From NCBI GenBank assembly GCA_043390165.1, contig DAWERM010000001.1:309573-373572 (forward strand): a stretch of DNA of 64,000 nt, given 5' to 3'. Shown piece after piece: positions 46,901 through 56,641 of the stretch; positions within the stretch are counted from its first letter, which is position 1; every line of letters starts with the position of its first letter. A program made the position numbers and the translations under genes. The notes below the pieces were generated by a model that was given only the letters and a program-made list of their open reading frames with translations, was not told where the DNA came from and ran no database searches. Source of the stretch: Azoamicus viridis (GTDB taxonomy: Bacteria; Pseudomonadota; Gammaproteobacteria; UBA6186; Azoamicaceae).

Positions 46901-48036
46901 AAGAAAAATACAAATTACCTTATGGAGCTATTATTAATGTTACCAACAATTCAAATATAACAAAAAATCAAATTATCGCAAATTGGGACCCACATCACTA
47001 CCCTATCATTTCTGAAATTGAAGGAACAATTAAATATGTTAATATAATAGAAGGAATAACAATAAAAAAACAAGTAGACGAAACAACAGGGTTATCAAAC
47101 ATAATTGTAATAGACTCAACGCAAAGCAATACATCTTCAAAAAACATAAAACCAATGATAAAAATAGTTAATAAAGATAATAAAGATTTACTTTTGCCTG
47201 ATATAAACTTACCAGCAATCTATTTTTTATCACCAGGAACCGTAATAAATGTAGAGAATAAGCAAAATATAAATATAGGAGACATTATAGCTAGAATACC
47301 TCAAGAAACATCAAAAATAAAAGATATCACAGGTGGATTACCTAGAGTATCAGATCTTTTTGAAACTAGAAAGCCTAAAGAAGCTGCAATACTAGCTGAG
47401 ATATCAGGAATAATATCTTTTGGAAAAGAAACTAAAGGAAAGCGTAGATTGATCATTACAGGAACAAATAATAAAATACATGAGATTTTGATCCCAAAAT
47501 GGAGAAATATTAACGTATTCGAAAATGAAAATATTCTAAAAGGAGAAATAATAGCAGATGGAGAGTATAATTTGCACGACATTTTAAGACTACTTGGAGT
47601 AAGCGAACTATCTAATCATATAATAAAAGAAGTACAAGATATATACAAATTACAAGGTGTAAAAATAAACAATAAACACATAGAAGTTATAATACGACAG
47701 ATGTTAAAAAAAGTCATTATAAAAAATCCTGGTGACAGTGATTTTTTACCAGGGGATCAAGAAAATATGATTGTAATTAATGAAACAAATGAAAAATTAA
47801 AAAAAGAAAACAAAAAATTAATCACTTACGAAAGAATATTGTTAGGCATAACGAAAGCATCTTTAACCACAGATTCATTTATATCAGCAGCATCTTTTCA
47901 AGAAACAACAAGAGTTTTAACAGAAGCAGCAATAAGTGGAAAAAAAGATAAACTTCTAGGGTTAAAAGAAAATGTAATTGTAGGAAAGCTAATTCCAGCC
48001 GGAACTGGTTTTTATAAACAACTATATCAATCATGA
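43942..48036 (+). CDS. rpoC: DNA-directed RNA polymerase subunit beta'
   Basis: This is the catalytic beta-prime subunit. Seen: the zinc-binding [20 protein letters not shown], the rudder/lid region, the catalytic [10 protein letters not shown] with three aspartates binding Mg, the bridge helix, the trigger loop and the second zinc site ([16 protein letters not shown]). The frame opens with GTG 43933, but TTG 43942 gives [11 protein letters not shown], which matches the E. coli start, and AAAGGTG lies at the right distance. So I take TTG 43942. The final four bases ATGA overlap the permease gene. Confidence 0.98.
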   Translation: [1364 protein letters not shown]

Positions 48037-49100
48037 TAGACACAATAAAAAACAAAATTAAATTAAACAAAGAGTTTATATCTATCTTTCTATTATCAAT
48101 AGCAATAATAATAATTACATCAAGTTCTTTCCTTTTTCCAATAATAATGAGTATTATTATATCGTACTTACTTTACAATATAATAAAAATATTAAGCACA
48201 TGTGGATGTCCACAATATGTGTCTTTCATAATAATTTATCTATTATTTCTAACTACGTTTTTTATAATACTTTTTATTTTAATACCACTAGTATTTAAAC
48301 AAATGGTTGGGTTATTTAATGACCTTCCATTTATGATACAAAAAATAAAATTTAAGACATCAAAATTTATAGAAAAATACCCATCAACATTATCACCAGA
48401 ACAAACTAACCTAATATTTTCAAATATAATATCATACGTACAAAGCATAGGCAAAACAATAATAAGTGCGTCATTATTATCAATAGCTATAATAATAAAA
48501 TGGATACTATATATCTTACTAATTCCAATATTAGTATTTTTTTTTTTAAAAGACTATAAAGAAATAATCAATTGGTTTAAAAAAATAATGCCGCAAAAAC
48601 ATAATTTTTTAAAAAAAATATGGACCGCCACAAATCAACAAATTAGCAACTACATTAGAGGAAAATTTATAGAATTAATAATAATAGTACTTGCTAATTA
48701 TATCTTATTTAAATATTACAATTTAATATATTCTGACTTATTAGCTATAGCCGTTGGGATATCAGTAATAATACCATATATTGGAGCTATAATAGTTTCC
48801 ATACCTATAATATTCATTTCTATTGTCCAATTTGGAATGACATCAGAATTTATATATCTTATAGCAATATATATAACAATACAATTTATAGATGGCAACC
48901 TATTAGTACCTATTTTATTTTCAGAAGCAGTTAATCTACACCCATTATCAATTATGATATCAATAATAATATTTGGGGCTATATTTAACCTTTACGGAGT
49001 ATTTCTAGCTATACCACTAGCTATATTCCTAAAAGCAATAATAAAAATATATTTAACCCCAAATACAAATATTACAATTAATAATAAAATTAAAAATTGA
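48033..49100 (+). CDS. AI-2E family (PerM-like) transporter
   Basis: This is a membrane protein of 355 residues with about eight hydrophobic segments: two pairs near the N-terminus, a polar loop of about residues 90-140, and helices in the second half. It matches the AI-2E/PerM family by length, topology and the C-terminal DGNLLVPILFSEAVNLHPL followed by GAIFNLYGVFLAIPLA. The family's substrates vary (autoinducer-2 export, Na+/H+ exchange, or unknown), so I name no substrate. It starts within the last codon of rpoC, an unusual position, and so may be translated by coupling to it. Confidence 0.85.
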   Translation: MIDTIKNKIKLNKEFISIFLLSIAIIIITSSSFLFPIIMSIIISYLLYNIIKILSTCGCPQYVSFIIIYLLFLTTFFIILFILIPLVFKQMVGLFNDLPFMIQKIKFKTSKFIEKYPSTLSPEQTNLIFSNIISYVQSIGKTIISASLLSIAIIIKWILYILLIPILVFFFLKDYKEIINWFKKIMPQKHNFLKKIWTATNQQISNYIRGKFIELIIIVLANYILFKYYNLIYSDLLAIAVGISVIIPYIGAIIVSIPIIFISIVQFGMTSEFIYLIAIYITIQFIDGNLLVPILFSEAVNLHPLSIMISIIIFGAIFNLYGVFLAIPLAIFLKAIIKIYLTPNTNITINNKIKN

Positions 49101-49115
49101 AACTACCACCAAAAA

Positions 49116-50549
49116 TTATACAAAACAGTAATTTAATACTAATTTTGGAAAAACACCCACAAACAAAATGACCATTCCATTAATCAAAATAATTGCCATA
49201 CCTAAACTATTCATTCCAAATATCTTAACATTTTCAAGACAATTTTCATCACATTCTTCAAAAAACATAACTTTTATCACTTTCAAATAATAAAACGCAC
49301 CTATAACTGACATTAATAATGCAAATATAGCTAATTCCAAATATCCACTATATATTAAATTATTCAGTATAAAAAATTTTGCATAAAAACCAGCAGTAGG
49401 AGGAACACCAGCTAAAGATAATAAAAACAAGACCATAGTAACTCCAAAAATTGGCTTTGATAGTCCTAATCCTTTAAAATCATTAATCAATTCAGCTTCT
49501 CTCAATTTAGAACTTAACGCCATAATTATTCCAAATGCACCTAATGAGGATATCACATATACAATAACATAAAATATTACAGATGAAAAATCATTAGAAT
49601 CAGAAACTATAAATCCTAAAAATATAAAACCAACATGTGCTATAGCTGAATAAGCTAATAATCTTTTAATATTTAATTGTGATATAGCAAAAATGTTACC
49701 GACAAACAAAGAAGCTATTCCTATTATTATAAATAAAAATTCTAGCTCATTATTAACACTTGAAAAAGTGTCTGATAATAATCTGTAAGACATCCCTAAT
49801 GCTGCTATTTTTGGTATAGTACTAACAAATAATGCAATAGGCACTGGAGATCCTTCATAAACATCTGGTACCCACATATGAAAAGGTACAGCTCCAAATT
49901 TAAAAACTAATCCAGATATTATAAAGACCAGACCATACTGTAAAGTAGTATTAGAAAATACCTTTTCCTCAACTATAACTTTATTAATAAGATTTAATTC
50001 AATAGCACCAGTAATTCCATAAACCAAAGAAACACCAAATAAAAATATACCAGAAGCTACAGATCCCATAATAAAATACTTCATTGATGCTTCTGAAGAA
50101 ACATTGCTTTTATTCATTACAATAAGAGAATAAATTGGTAAAGATAATAATTCTAAACCTAGATATAATGTCAAAAACGTTCCACTTGAAATCATAACCA
50201 TCATTCCTAATATAGACATCAAACATAGTGCAAAATATTCTCCTTTATATAAATCTATATATACTATGTATTTTCTAGAATAAATAAAAATAACAAGAGC
50301 TATAAAAATAATTGCTAATTTTAATAAAATACTAAAAGAGTCAAAAACAAATGCTCCATCAAACAATATACATCGAGGTTCTTCACGTAAATAAAATATA
50401 CTAATCGCAGAAAAAATTAAAGCTAATAAAGATAAATAATATATCACACTTCTTTTTGATTTACTAATAAACACATCAAATAGCAATATAATACATGACA
50501 TTACGGAAATGACTATCTCCGGTAATATGAAAATTACTCCAGTATACAT
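49116..50549 (-). CDS. nuoN: NADH-quinone oxidoreductase subunit N
   Basis: NuoN is one of three antiporter-like proton-pumping subunits in the membrane arm of complex I. Seen: about 13-14 hydrophobic segments, the LYLGLELLSLPIYSLIV helix with its conserved Glu, the FKFGAVPFHMWVPDVYEGSP block, and KRLLAYSAIAHVGF with the central Lys. The length of 477 residues is near E. coli (485). It is the last gene of the nuo operon, and its stop codon is 15 bp from the convergent permease gene. Confidence 0.96.
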   Translation of the reverse strand: MYTGVIFILPEIVISVMSCIILLFDVFISKSKRSVIYYLSLLALIFSAISIFYLREEPRCILFDGAFVFDSFSILLKLAIIFIALVIFIYSRKYIVYIDLYKGEYFALCLMSILGMMVMISSGTFLTLYLGLELLSLPIYSLIVMNKSNVSSEASMKYFIMGSVASGIFLFGVSLVYGITGAIELNLINKVIVEEKVFSNTTLQYGLVFIISGLVFKFGAVPFHMWVPDVYEGSPVPIALFVSTIPKIAALGMSYRLLSDTFSSVNNELEFLFIIIGIASLFVGNIFAISQLNIKRLLAYSAIAHVGFIFLGFIVSDSNDFSSVIFYVIVYVISSLGAFGIIMALSSKLREAELINDFKGLGLSKPIFGVTMVLFLLSLAGVPPTAGFYAKFFILNNLIYSGYLELAIFALLMSVIGAFYYLKVIKVMFFEECDENCLENVKIFGMNSLGMAIILINGMVILFVGVFPKLVLNYCFV

Positions 50550-50558
50550 AAATAATAC

Positions 50559-52097
50559 CTAATAAACCTTAGATTGCATAACTTGGCTTACAAAATGCTC
50601 AATAGTAGATCTCATAATATCTAATAATGGAGCAGGCCATATTCCAAACAACAAAACAGCAAATGTTAAAAATATAAGAACTAACTTTTCATCAAATCTA
50701 ATATCATAAAGTGCAATAACATCTTTAAAAACAGCACTACCAAACACAACTCTCTTATACATCCATAAAGTATAAGACGCTCCTAATATTAAAGTCGTAC
50801 CTGCTAATAAAGAATAAAGAAAATGCACCTTAAATACAGCTAAAATCACAAACAATTCACCAACAAATCCAGATGTACCAGGCAGCCCAGAATTAGCCAT
50901 AGAAAATATCATAAAAAATACGGCAAAAACAGGCATACTATTCGCAACTCCACCATACCTAGATATAAGCTTCGTATGCATTCTATCATATAAAATTCCT
51001 ACACATATAAACATTGCTCCGGAAATAAAGCCATGTGATATCATCTGTATCATCGCTCCTTCTATTCCTAAAACAGCATCCTTAAAATATACAGATTCAA
51101 AATTAAATGCAAACAATAAGAAACAACCTAATGTAACAAATCCCATATGCGATATTGAAGAATACGCAACCAACTTTTTCATGTCTTTTTGAACTATAGC
51201 AACTAATCCTATATATACTATTGCTATGAAAGATAAAATTATAACAATGTTTGAAAAAATCATACATCCATCTGGAACTATAGGCAATAAAAACCTAACT
51301 ATACCATATCCTCCAACCTTTAAAGTTATAGCAGCTAAAATAACAGATCCACCTGTAGGTGCTTCCACGTGCGCATCAGGTAACCATGTATGAACAGGCC
51401 ACATAGGAACTTTAATAGCAAATGCTACAAAAATAGCCCAAAACAACCATTTTTGCTGCTCTATAGAAAGATAACTAGATTGAAAAGTCAGTATAGAAAA
51501 TGTAAGTTCACCTGTATTATGAAATATAACATAATGCAAATATATAAGAGATATTAAAAAAAATATTGAGCCAAAGAAAGTATATAAGAAAAACTTAATA
51601 GTAGCATAAACCCTATTATTACCACCCCAAATACCAATTATTAGGAACATCGGAATAAGCATTGCTTCAAAAAAAACATAAAATAAAATAGCATCTAAAG
51701 ATAAAAACACACCACAAACTAATCCTTGCATTATTAAAAAATAAGAAAAATACTGAGATATGTTTTTATATATAACCTTATAAGAAGATATTACTACAAT
51801 AAATGTCATAAAACATGTTAATACAACCAATGGTAAAGAAATACCATCAACACCTAAATTATAAAATATACCTAATTCTGAAATCCATTGATATTTTTCA
51901 ACAAATTGCATTTCCCACGAACTACTATTAAAATCAATATAAAGAATACAACACAAACATAAAGTAGCCAATGACACTAATAACGATACATTCTTTACAA
52001 AAGAACCATTCCTATCATTAATTACAAAAAATAAAATTAACCCAGAAATAATAGGCAACCAAACTATAAAACTTAACAACGGCATTTCTAATAACAT
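50559..52097 (-). CDS. nuoM: NADH-quinone oxidoreductase subunit M
   Basis: NuoM is a proton-pumping antiporter-like subunit. Seen: FYVFFEAMLIPMFLIIG with the conserved Glu, VPMWPVHTWLPDAHVEAP, KKLVAYSSISHMGFVTLG and the C-terminal LDLM-type end. The length of 512 residues matches E. coli (509). It lies 9 bp before nuoN and 21 bp after nuoL. Confidence 0.97.
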   Translation of the reverse strand: MLLEMPLLSFIVWLPIISGLILFFVINDRNGSFVKNVSLLVSLATLCLCCILYIDFNSSSWEMQFVEKYQWISELGIFYNLGVDGISLPLVVLTCFMTFIVVISSYKVIYKNISQYFSYFLIMQGLVCGVFLSLDAILFYVFFEAMLIPMFLIIGIWGGNNRVYATIKFFLYTFFGSIFFLISLIYLHYVIFHNTGELTFSILTFQSSYLSIEQQKWLFWAIFVAFAIKVPMWPVHTWLPDAHVEAPTGGSVILAAITLKVGGYGIVRFLLPIVPDGCMIFSNIVIILSFIAIVYIGLVAIVQKDMKKLVAYSSISHMGFVTLGCFLLFAFNFESVYFKDAVLGIEGAMIQMISHGFISGAMFICVGILYDRMHTKLISRYGGVANSMPVFAVFFMIFSMANSGLPGTSGFVGELFVILAVFKVHFLYSLLAGTTLILGASYTLWMYKRVVFGSAVFKDVIALYDIRFDEKLVLIFLTFAVLLFGIWPAPLLDIMRSTIEHFVSQVMQSKVY

Positions 52098-52118
52098 ATT
52101 TTTCTTACCACAATACTT

Positions 52119-54092
52119 TTATGCAAATTTTAATATTAACCAAGACAACAATATAGTAAAGCCTGTGATCATAATATATATATAATTATATAAACGTCCT
52201 GTTTGAATACTATTCACAAAAATAGATAATTGTTTTATCAAAAGAGCTGACCCATTTATTAATATTTTATCTATTAAAAACATATCACCAAACTTCCATA
52301 ACAAATTTCCAATATTGCGAACACTATATGCTAATACATATTGATTAAAATTATCAAATCCATATTTATTAATCAATATAACATAAACAATTTTAAAATT
52401 ATTCTTAATATTAACAACAATATTGGTTTTAAAACAATACAAAAACCAAGCTACAAAAATACCCAAACTACTAACAAAAAATGGTATAGACAATAAACCA
52501 TCAAAGAACAAATGCTTACTATCTTTCAAATGCTTTAAAATTGTATTACCAACTTCAATATCAATGACAAAAATAGCAAATTTAAAATAATTATTTATTA
52601 TTGCATCAAAAAAAATCCATCCACTTATTAAAGATAAAATAGCTAAAATAACTAAAGGAATTGTAATAACATATGGAGACTCTTTTAAATGATGCGCTAT
52701 GTGTTTATCAAATCTTTCATTTGTATGGAAAACCATAAAAAACAATCTAAATGTATATAATGAAGTAATGAAAATGCTTGTTACTAATATATAATAAGCA
52801 ACATTTGAATAAAATAATTGTGAATACTTTATTGAATCAATAATCAAATCTTTAGAAAAAAATCCAGAAAATCCTGGAAAACCAACCAATGCCAAGCTAC
52901 CTATTAACATAGTGTAGTAAGTTATAGGCATATATCTCTTTAAATTTCCCATATTAGAAATATTTTGCTCATGATGCATTGCTACTATAACTGAACCAGC
53001 ACCAAGAAATAATAAAGCTTTAAAAAAAGCATGCGTAACTAAATGAAATATAGCAGCTGAATATGCAGACACACCTAACGCAGCAACCATCAACCCCAAT
53101 TGCGATAATGTAGAATATGCAATAATTCGCTTTATATCATTTTGAACAATACCTAATATTCCCATAAAAAAACACGTAATAACACCTACAAATAACACGA
53201 CTGTTAAAGTAGCCTGAGAATATTCAAATATTGGAGACATTCTAGCTACCATAAATATACCTGCTGTTACCATTGTTGCTGCATGTATTAATGCTGATAT
53301 TGGCGTAGGACCTTCCATAGAATCAGGCAACCAAACATGTAAAGGAACCTGAGCTGATTTACCCATTGCCCCGACAAATAAACACAAAGAAATAAATGTT
53401 ATAGCCGTAGTAACTTTAAATGGAATTACTGTCGACAAAATCAAAGAGCTACTAGCAACCATTGTCTTTACACTAGAAAAAACTTCTAAATAATTTAACG
53501 TACCAAAACAACAAAAAATAGCAGCTATACCTAATAAAAAACCCAAATCTCCTATTCTATTAACTATAAACGCTTTTAAATTTGCAAATATCGCAGTTTC
53601 TCTATCAAACCAAAATCCTATTAATAAATATGATGCTAACCCTACAGCCTCCCATCCAAAAAATAATTGTAGAAAATTATTTGAAACTACTAACATTAAC
53701 ATAGAAAATGTAAAAAATGAAATATAAGAAAAAAATCTATTATACCCAGAATCGCCATGCATATAACCTATAGTATAAACATGAACTAAAAATGATATAA
53801 AAGTCACAATAAACAACATAATAGCCGTTAATCTATCAACTAAAAACCCTATCTCAAATTTTAATTTATATATATCTCCCCAAATATACAACGTTTCTTC
53901 AAAGCGAAAAGAGTCATTTAAAGAAAACAAGTATAAAACCTTCAATGATAATATACTTGATATAAAAACCATTCCTGTAGTAATAATATGAGAAAAGCTA
54001 TTACTAACAATTCTACAACTCAAGCCAACAATTAAAGATGCTATTAAAGGAGAAAAAACTATAATCAAAATATATACTTTCAAAAATTCCAT
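52119..54092 (-). CDS. nuoL: NADH-quinone oxidoreductase subunit L
   Basis: NuoL is the distal proton-pumping subunit, with the long lateral helix HL at its C-terminus that spans the membrane arm. Seen: FFGWEAVGLASYLLIGFW, VGAMGKSAQVPLHVWLPDSM, AATMVTAGIF, the KRIIAYSTLSQLG helix and HLVTHAFFKALLFLGAGSV. The length of 657 residues is slightly longer than in E. coli (613) because of the C-terminal region. It is 4 bp from nuoK. Confidence 0.97.
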   Translation of the reverse strand: MEFLKVYILIIVFSPLIASLIVGLSCRIVSNSFSHIITTGMVFISSILSLKVLYLFSLNDSFRFEETLYIWGDIYKLKFEIGFLVDRLTAIMLFIVTFISFLVHVYTIGYMHGDSGYNRFFSYISFFTFSMLMLVVSNNFLQLFFGWEAVGLASYLLIGFWFDRETAIFANLKAFIVNRIGDLGFLLGIAAIFCCFGTLNYLEVFSSVKTMVASSSLILSTVIPFKVTTAITFISLCLFVGAMGKSAQVPLHVWLPDSMEGPTPISALIHAATMVTAGIFMVARMSPIFEYSQATLTVVLFVGVITCFFMGILGIVQNDIKRIIAYSTLSQLGLMVAALGVSAYSAAIFHLVTHAFFKALLFLGAGSVIVAMHHEQNISNMGNLKRYMPITYYTMLIGSLALVGFPGFSGFFSKDLIIDSIKYSQLFYSNVAYYILVTSIFITSLYTFRLFFMVFHTNERFDKHIAHHLKESPYVITIPLVILAILSLISGWIFFDAIINNYFKFAIFVIDIEVGNTILKHLKDSKHLFFDGLLSIPFFVSSLGIFVAWFLYCFKTNIVVNIKNNFKIVYVILINKYGFDNFNQYVLAYSVRNIGNLLWKFGDMFLIDKILINGSALLIKQLSIFVNSIQTGRLYNYIYIMITGFTILLSWLILKFA

Positions 54093-54096
54093 AACT

Positions 54097-54402
54097 TTAC
54101 CCCTTTAAATTATTCATCTTTCTTACGCTAATAGTTCCGCGTCTTCTAAAAATTATCACTAAAATAGCCAATCCAATTGCAGCTTCAACTGCTGCAACAG
54201 ATAAAATAAAAAATACAAAAATTTGTCCAACATAATCACCTGTGTATCTAGAAAAAGCTATAAAATTAGTATTAACAGCCAGTAAAATTAATTCTGTACA
54301 CATTAACAATACAATTATATTCTTTCTATTTATAAAAACACCTGTCAACCCAATAACAAACAAAACAGAACTAAAAACTAAATAATTAGACAAAACAACC
54401 AT
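54097..54402 (-). CDS. nuoK: NADH-quinone oxidoreductase subunit K
   Basis: NuoK is a three-helix membrane subunit of the proton channel between the quinone site and the antiporters. Seen: helix 2 with CTELILLAVNTNFIAF (conserved Glu) and helix 3 with AAVEAAIGLAILVIIFRRRG (the second conserved Glu). The length of 101 residues is standard. Confidence 0.97.
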   Translation of the reverse strand: MVVLSNYLVFSSVLFVIGLTGVFINRKNIIVLLMCTELILLAVNTNFIAFSRYTGDYVGQIFVFFILSVAAVEAAIGLAILVIIFRRRGTISVRKMNNLKG

Positions 54403-54453
54403 AACTCATTCTCTTATAAAATCCACATAATAAAAACATCTAAAATAATTCAA

Positions 54454-55056
54454 TTATTTTTTTTTAATTAAGTTGGAATCATCTAATTTCACTAACTTAA
54501 TCCTTTCACTCGAAATAACATCTACTTGCTCAGATATATCCTGACTAGCTCTATCTTGCTTACCTCTAAAAGATATAGCAATAGCTGCTACCATTCCAAC
54601 TAAAAGCAAAATACCAGCAATTTCAAACACAAACAAATGCTTACTATACAGTAGTGTACCTAATATTTTTATATTATTTCCAGATCCACGAATTTCAGGT
54701 ATAGCTATATCATCCCCATAATCATATGGATTCATTGCCGATATAAGAATAGCTAACATAAAAATTGAAGTAATAACTATAATAGGAGAATATTTAGATA
54801 CACCTATTTTAGTTATCTCAAATTCTTGATCAATCATCATTACTACAAATAAGAAAAGTACTATTACAGCTCCAACATAAACTAAAATTAAAGTTACAGC
54901 TAAAAATTCTGCTTCCAATAGCAACCATAAACATGCTGTAGATACAAAAGATAATATTAAAAACAACACAGATCTAATTGTATTACTTGATAAAACGACC
55001 AAAATAGATGAGAAAATAGCAACACCTGAAAAAACATAAAATAAAACCTGTTGCAT
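54454..55056 (-). CDS. nuoJ: NADH-quinone oxidoreductase subunit J
   Basis: NuoJ is a membrane subunit with five helices and the flexible helix that is part of the E-channel. Seen: LFLILSFVSTACLWLLLEAEFLAV and LVYVGAVIVLFLFVVMM with the family Tyr/Gly pattern, followed by loop and helices 4 and 5. The C-terminal tail of about 35 residues is polar. The length is 200 residues. It is followed by nuoK after a 51-bp gap. Confidence 0.95.
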   Translation of the reverse strand: MQQVLFYVFSGVAIFSSILVVLSSNTIRSVLFLILSFVSTACLWLLLEAEFLAVTLILVYVGAVIVLFLFVVMMIDQEFEITKIGVSKYSPIIVITSIFMLAILISAMNPYDYGDDIAIPEIRGSGNNIKILGTLLYSKHLFVFEIAGILLLVGMVAAIAISFRGKQDRASQDISEQVDVISSERIKLVKLDDSNLIKKK

Positions 55057-55080
55057 AAAACCTCACTTAAAAAAAACAAA

Positions 55081-55572
55081 CTATCTATAATAAGAATCAC
55101 TTTTTTTCATTTCTTTAATATCATCTTTAAATTTTCTACCTATACTAAGTAATTTTTCTTTGGTTAAAACACAACTTTCTCTGTCATAAAAATGATACTC
55201 TGATATTCCTGTTTCTACAATTGAATCCACAGGACAAGCTTCCTCGCAATAACCACAAAATATACATTTGAACAAATCTATTTCGTAACTAATAGTTCCT
55301 CTTAACCCATTTTTATTAATCCCTGTCTCCATAGTAATTGCTCTAGCCGGACAAACTATCTCACATAACTTACAGCCTATACATCTTTCTTCTCCATTAT
55401 CATAACACATTAAGGCATGTAAACCTCTAAATCTAAAAGATTTAGGAATTTTTTCTTCAGGATAATGTATAGTAATTCCTTTACCAAGAAAATGTTTCCA
55501 TGTAACTCTTAACCCTTGCAAAAGCTCAAGCAATAAAAAGCTTTTAAAACTTTTCTTTAAAAAACTAAACAA
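55081..55572 (-). CDS. nuoI: NADH-quinone oxidoreductase subunit I
   Basis: NuoI carries iron-sulfur clusters N6a and N6b that pass electrons to N2. Seen: two C-x2-C-x2-C-x3-C motifs, CIGCKLCEIVCP (about residues 64-75) and CIFCGYCEEACP (about 103-114). The frame is open from TTG 55584, but GGAGG stands five bases before TTG 55572, so I choose that start (163 residues). It overlaps the end of nuoH by 8 bp. Confidence 0.96.
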   Translation of the reverse strand: MFSFLKKSFKSFLLLELLQGLRVTWKHFLGKGITIHYPEEKIPKSFRFRGLHALMCYDNGEERCIGCKLCEIVCPARAITMETGINKNGLRGTISYEIDLFKCIFCGYCEEACPVDSIVETGISEYHFYDRESCVLTKEKLLSIGRKFKDDIKEMKKSDSYYR

Positions 55573-56599
55573 ATAATCCTCCAAATATATAAACTTTCTT
55601 CACAAATAATCCAACTACAAAAATCCAAAACAATGTTATAGGAATAAAAACCTTCCATCCTAATCTCATAATTTGATCATATCTATATCTTGGAAAGGTA
55701 GCTCTAAACCATAAAAAACTAAACATAAAAATTGAAGATTTCATCAAAAGCCAAAATATACCAGGAATATAATCTAAATAATGCCCAACTATAGTATCGG
55801 GAGATATCGGAGGCAACCATCCTCCAAAAAACAAAATAACACACAAAAATGACACTAAAATCATATTTGCATATTCTGATAAAAAAAATAATGCAAATCT
55901 TATTCCACTATATTCTACGTGAAATCCTGCAACTATTTCAGACTCACCTTCTACAACATCAAACGGAGCCCTATTTGTTTCCGCAACAGCTGATATCCAA
56001 TATATAACAAACATCGGAAACAATGGCAGCCAAAACCAACTAAAAATACTACCATATTGCGACATAACAATCTCTTTCAAATTCATACTTTTAGACAACA
56101 TCAATACACCAACAAAACAAAAACCCATAGCTATTTCATAAGATATAGTCTGTGCAGCTGAACGTAAGCTCCCAAATAAAGCATACTTAGAATTTGTAGA
56201 CCATCCGGCTATTATTATTCCATAAACACTTAATGATGTCATTGCCAATAAAAATAGAAGACCAATATTCAAATCTGCTATCACAAAGTTCTCACCAAGC
56301 GGAATTACAGCCCATGCTGTTAAAGATGGACCTATAACTAATATTGGAGCCATAACATAAAGATATTTATTAGCTTTTGCTGGAATAATCAACTCCTTAA
56401 AAAGTAATTTTATAGCATCTGCAAATGGCTGCAATAACCCATATAGACCAACTCTATTTGGTCCGACTCTATCATGCATATATGCTATAACCTTTCTTTC
56501 CATATAAGTAAAATATGCAACACCTAGCATTAAAGGCACTATAATCACTATAATTTTAAATAAAATATATACTATACCAACAAAAATATTCAAACTCAT
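55565..56599 (-). CDS. nuoH: NADH-quinone oxidoreductase subunit H
   Basis: NuoH forms the quinone-binding chamber at the junction of the arms. Seen: AYFTYMERKVIAYMHDRVGPNR, GLLQPFADAIKLLFKE, the YALFGSLRSAAQTISYEIAMG loop, AETNRAPFDVVEGESEIVAGFHVEYSG (conserved acidic cluster) and RATFPRYRYDQIMRLGWK. The length of 344 residues and eight helices are standard. Confidence 0.97.
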   Translation of the reverse strand: MSLNIFVGIVYILFKIIVIIVPLMLGVAYFTYMERKVIAYMHDRVGPNRVGLYGLLQPFADAIKLLFKELIIPAKANKYLYVMAPILVIGPSLTAWAVIPLGENFVIADLNIGLLFLLAMTSLSVYGIIIAGWSTNSKYALFGSLRSAAQTISYEIAMGFCFVGVLMLSKSMNLKEIVMSQYGSIFSWFWLPLFPMFVIYWISAVAETNRAPFDVVEGESEIVAGFHVEYSGIRFALFFLSEYANMILVSFLCVILFFGGWLPPISPDTIVGHYLDYIPGIFWLLMKSSIFMFSFLWFRATFPRYRYDQIMRLGWKVFIPITLFWIFVVGLFVKKVYIFGGLFV

Positions 56600-56641
56600 A
56601 AATTATACCTCTTACATTATTGGAAAATATTTTATTTAACA

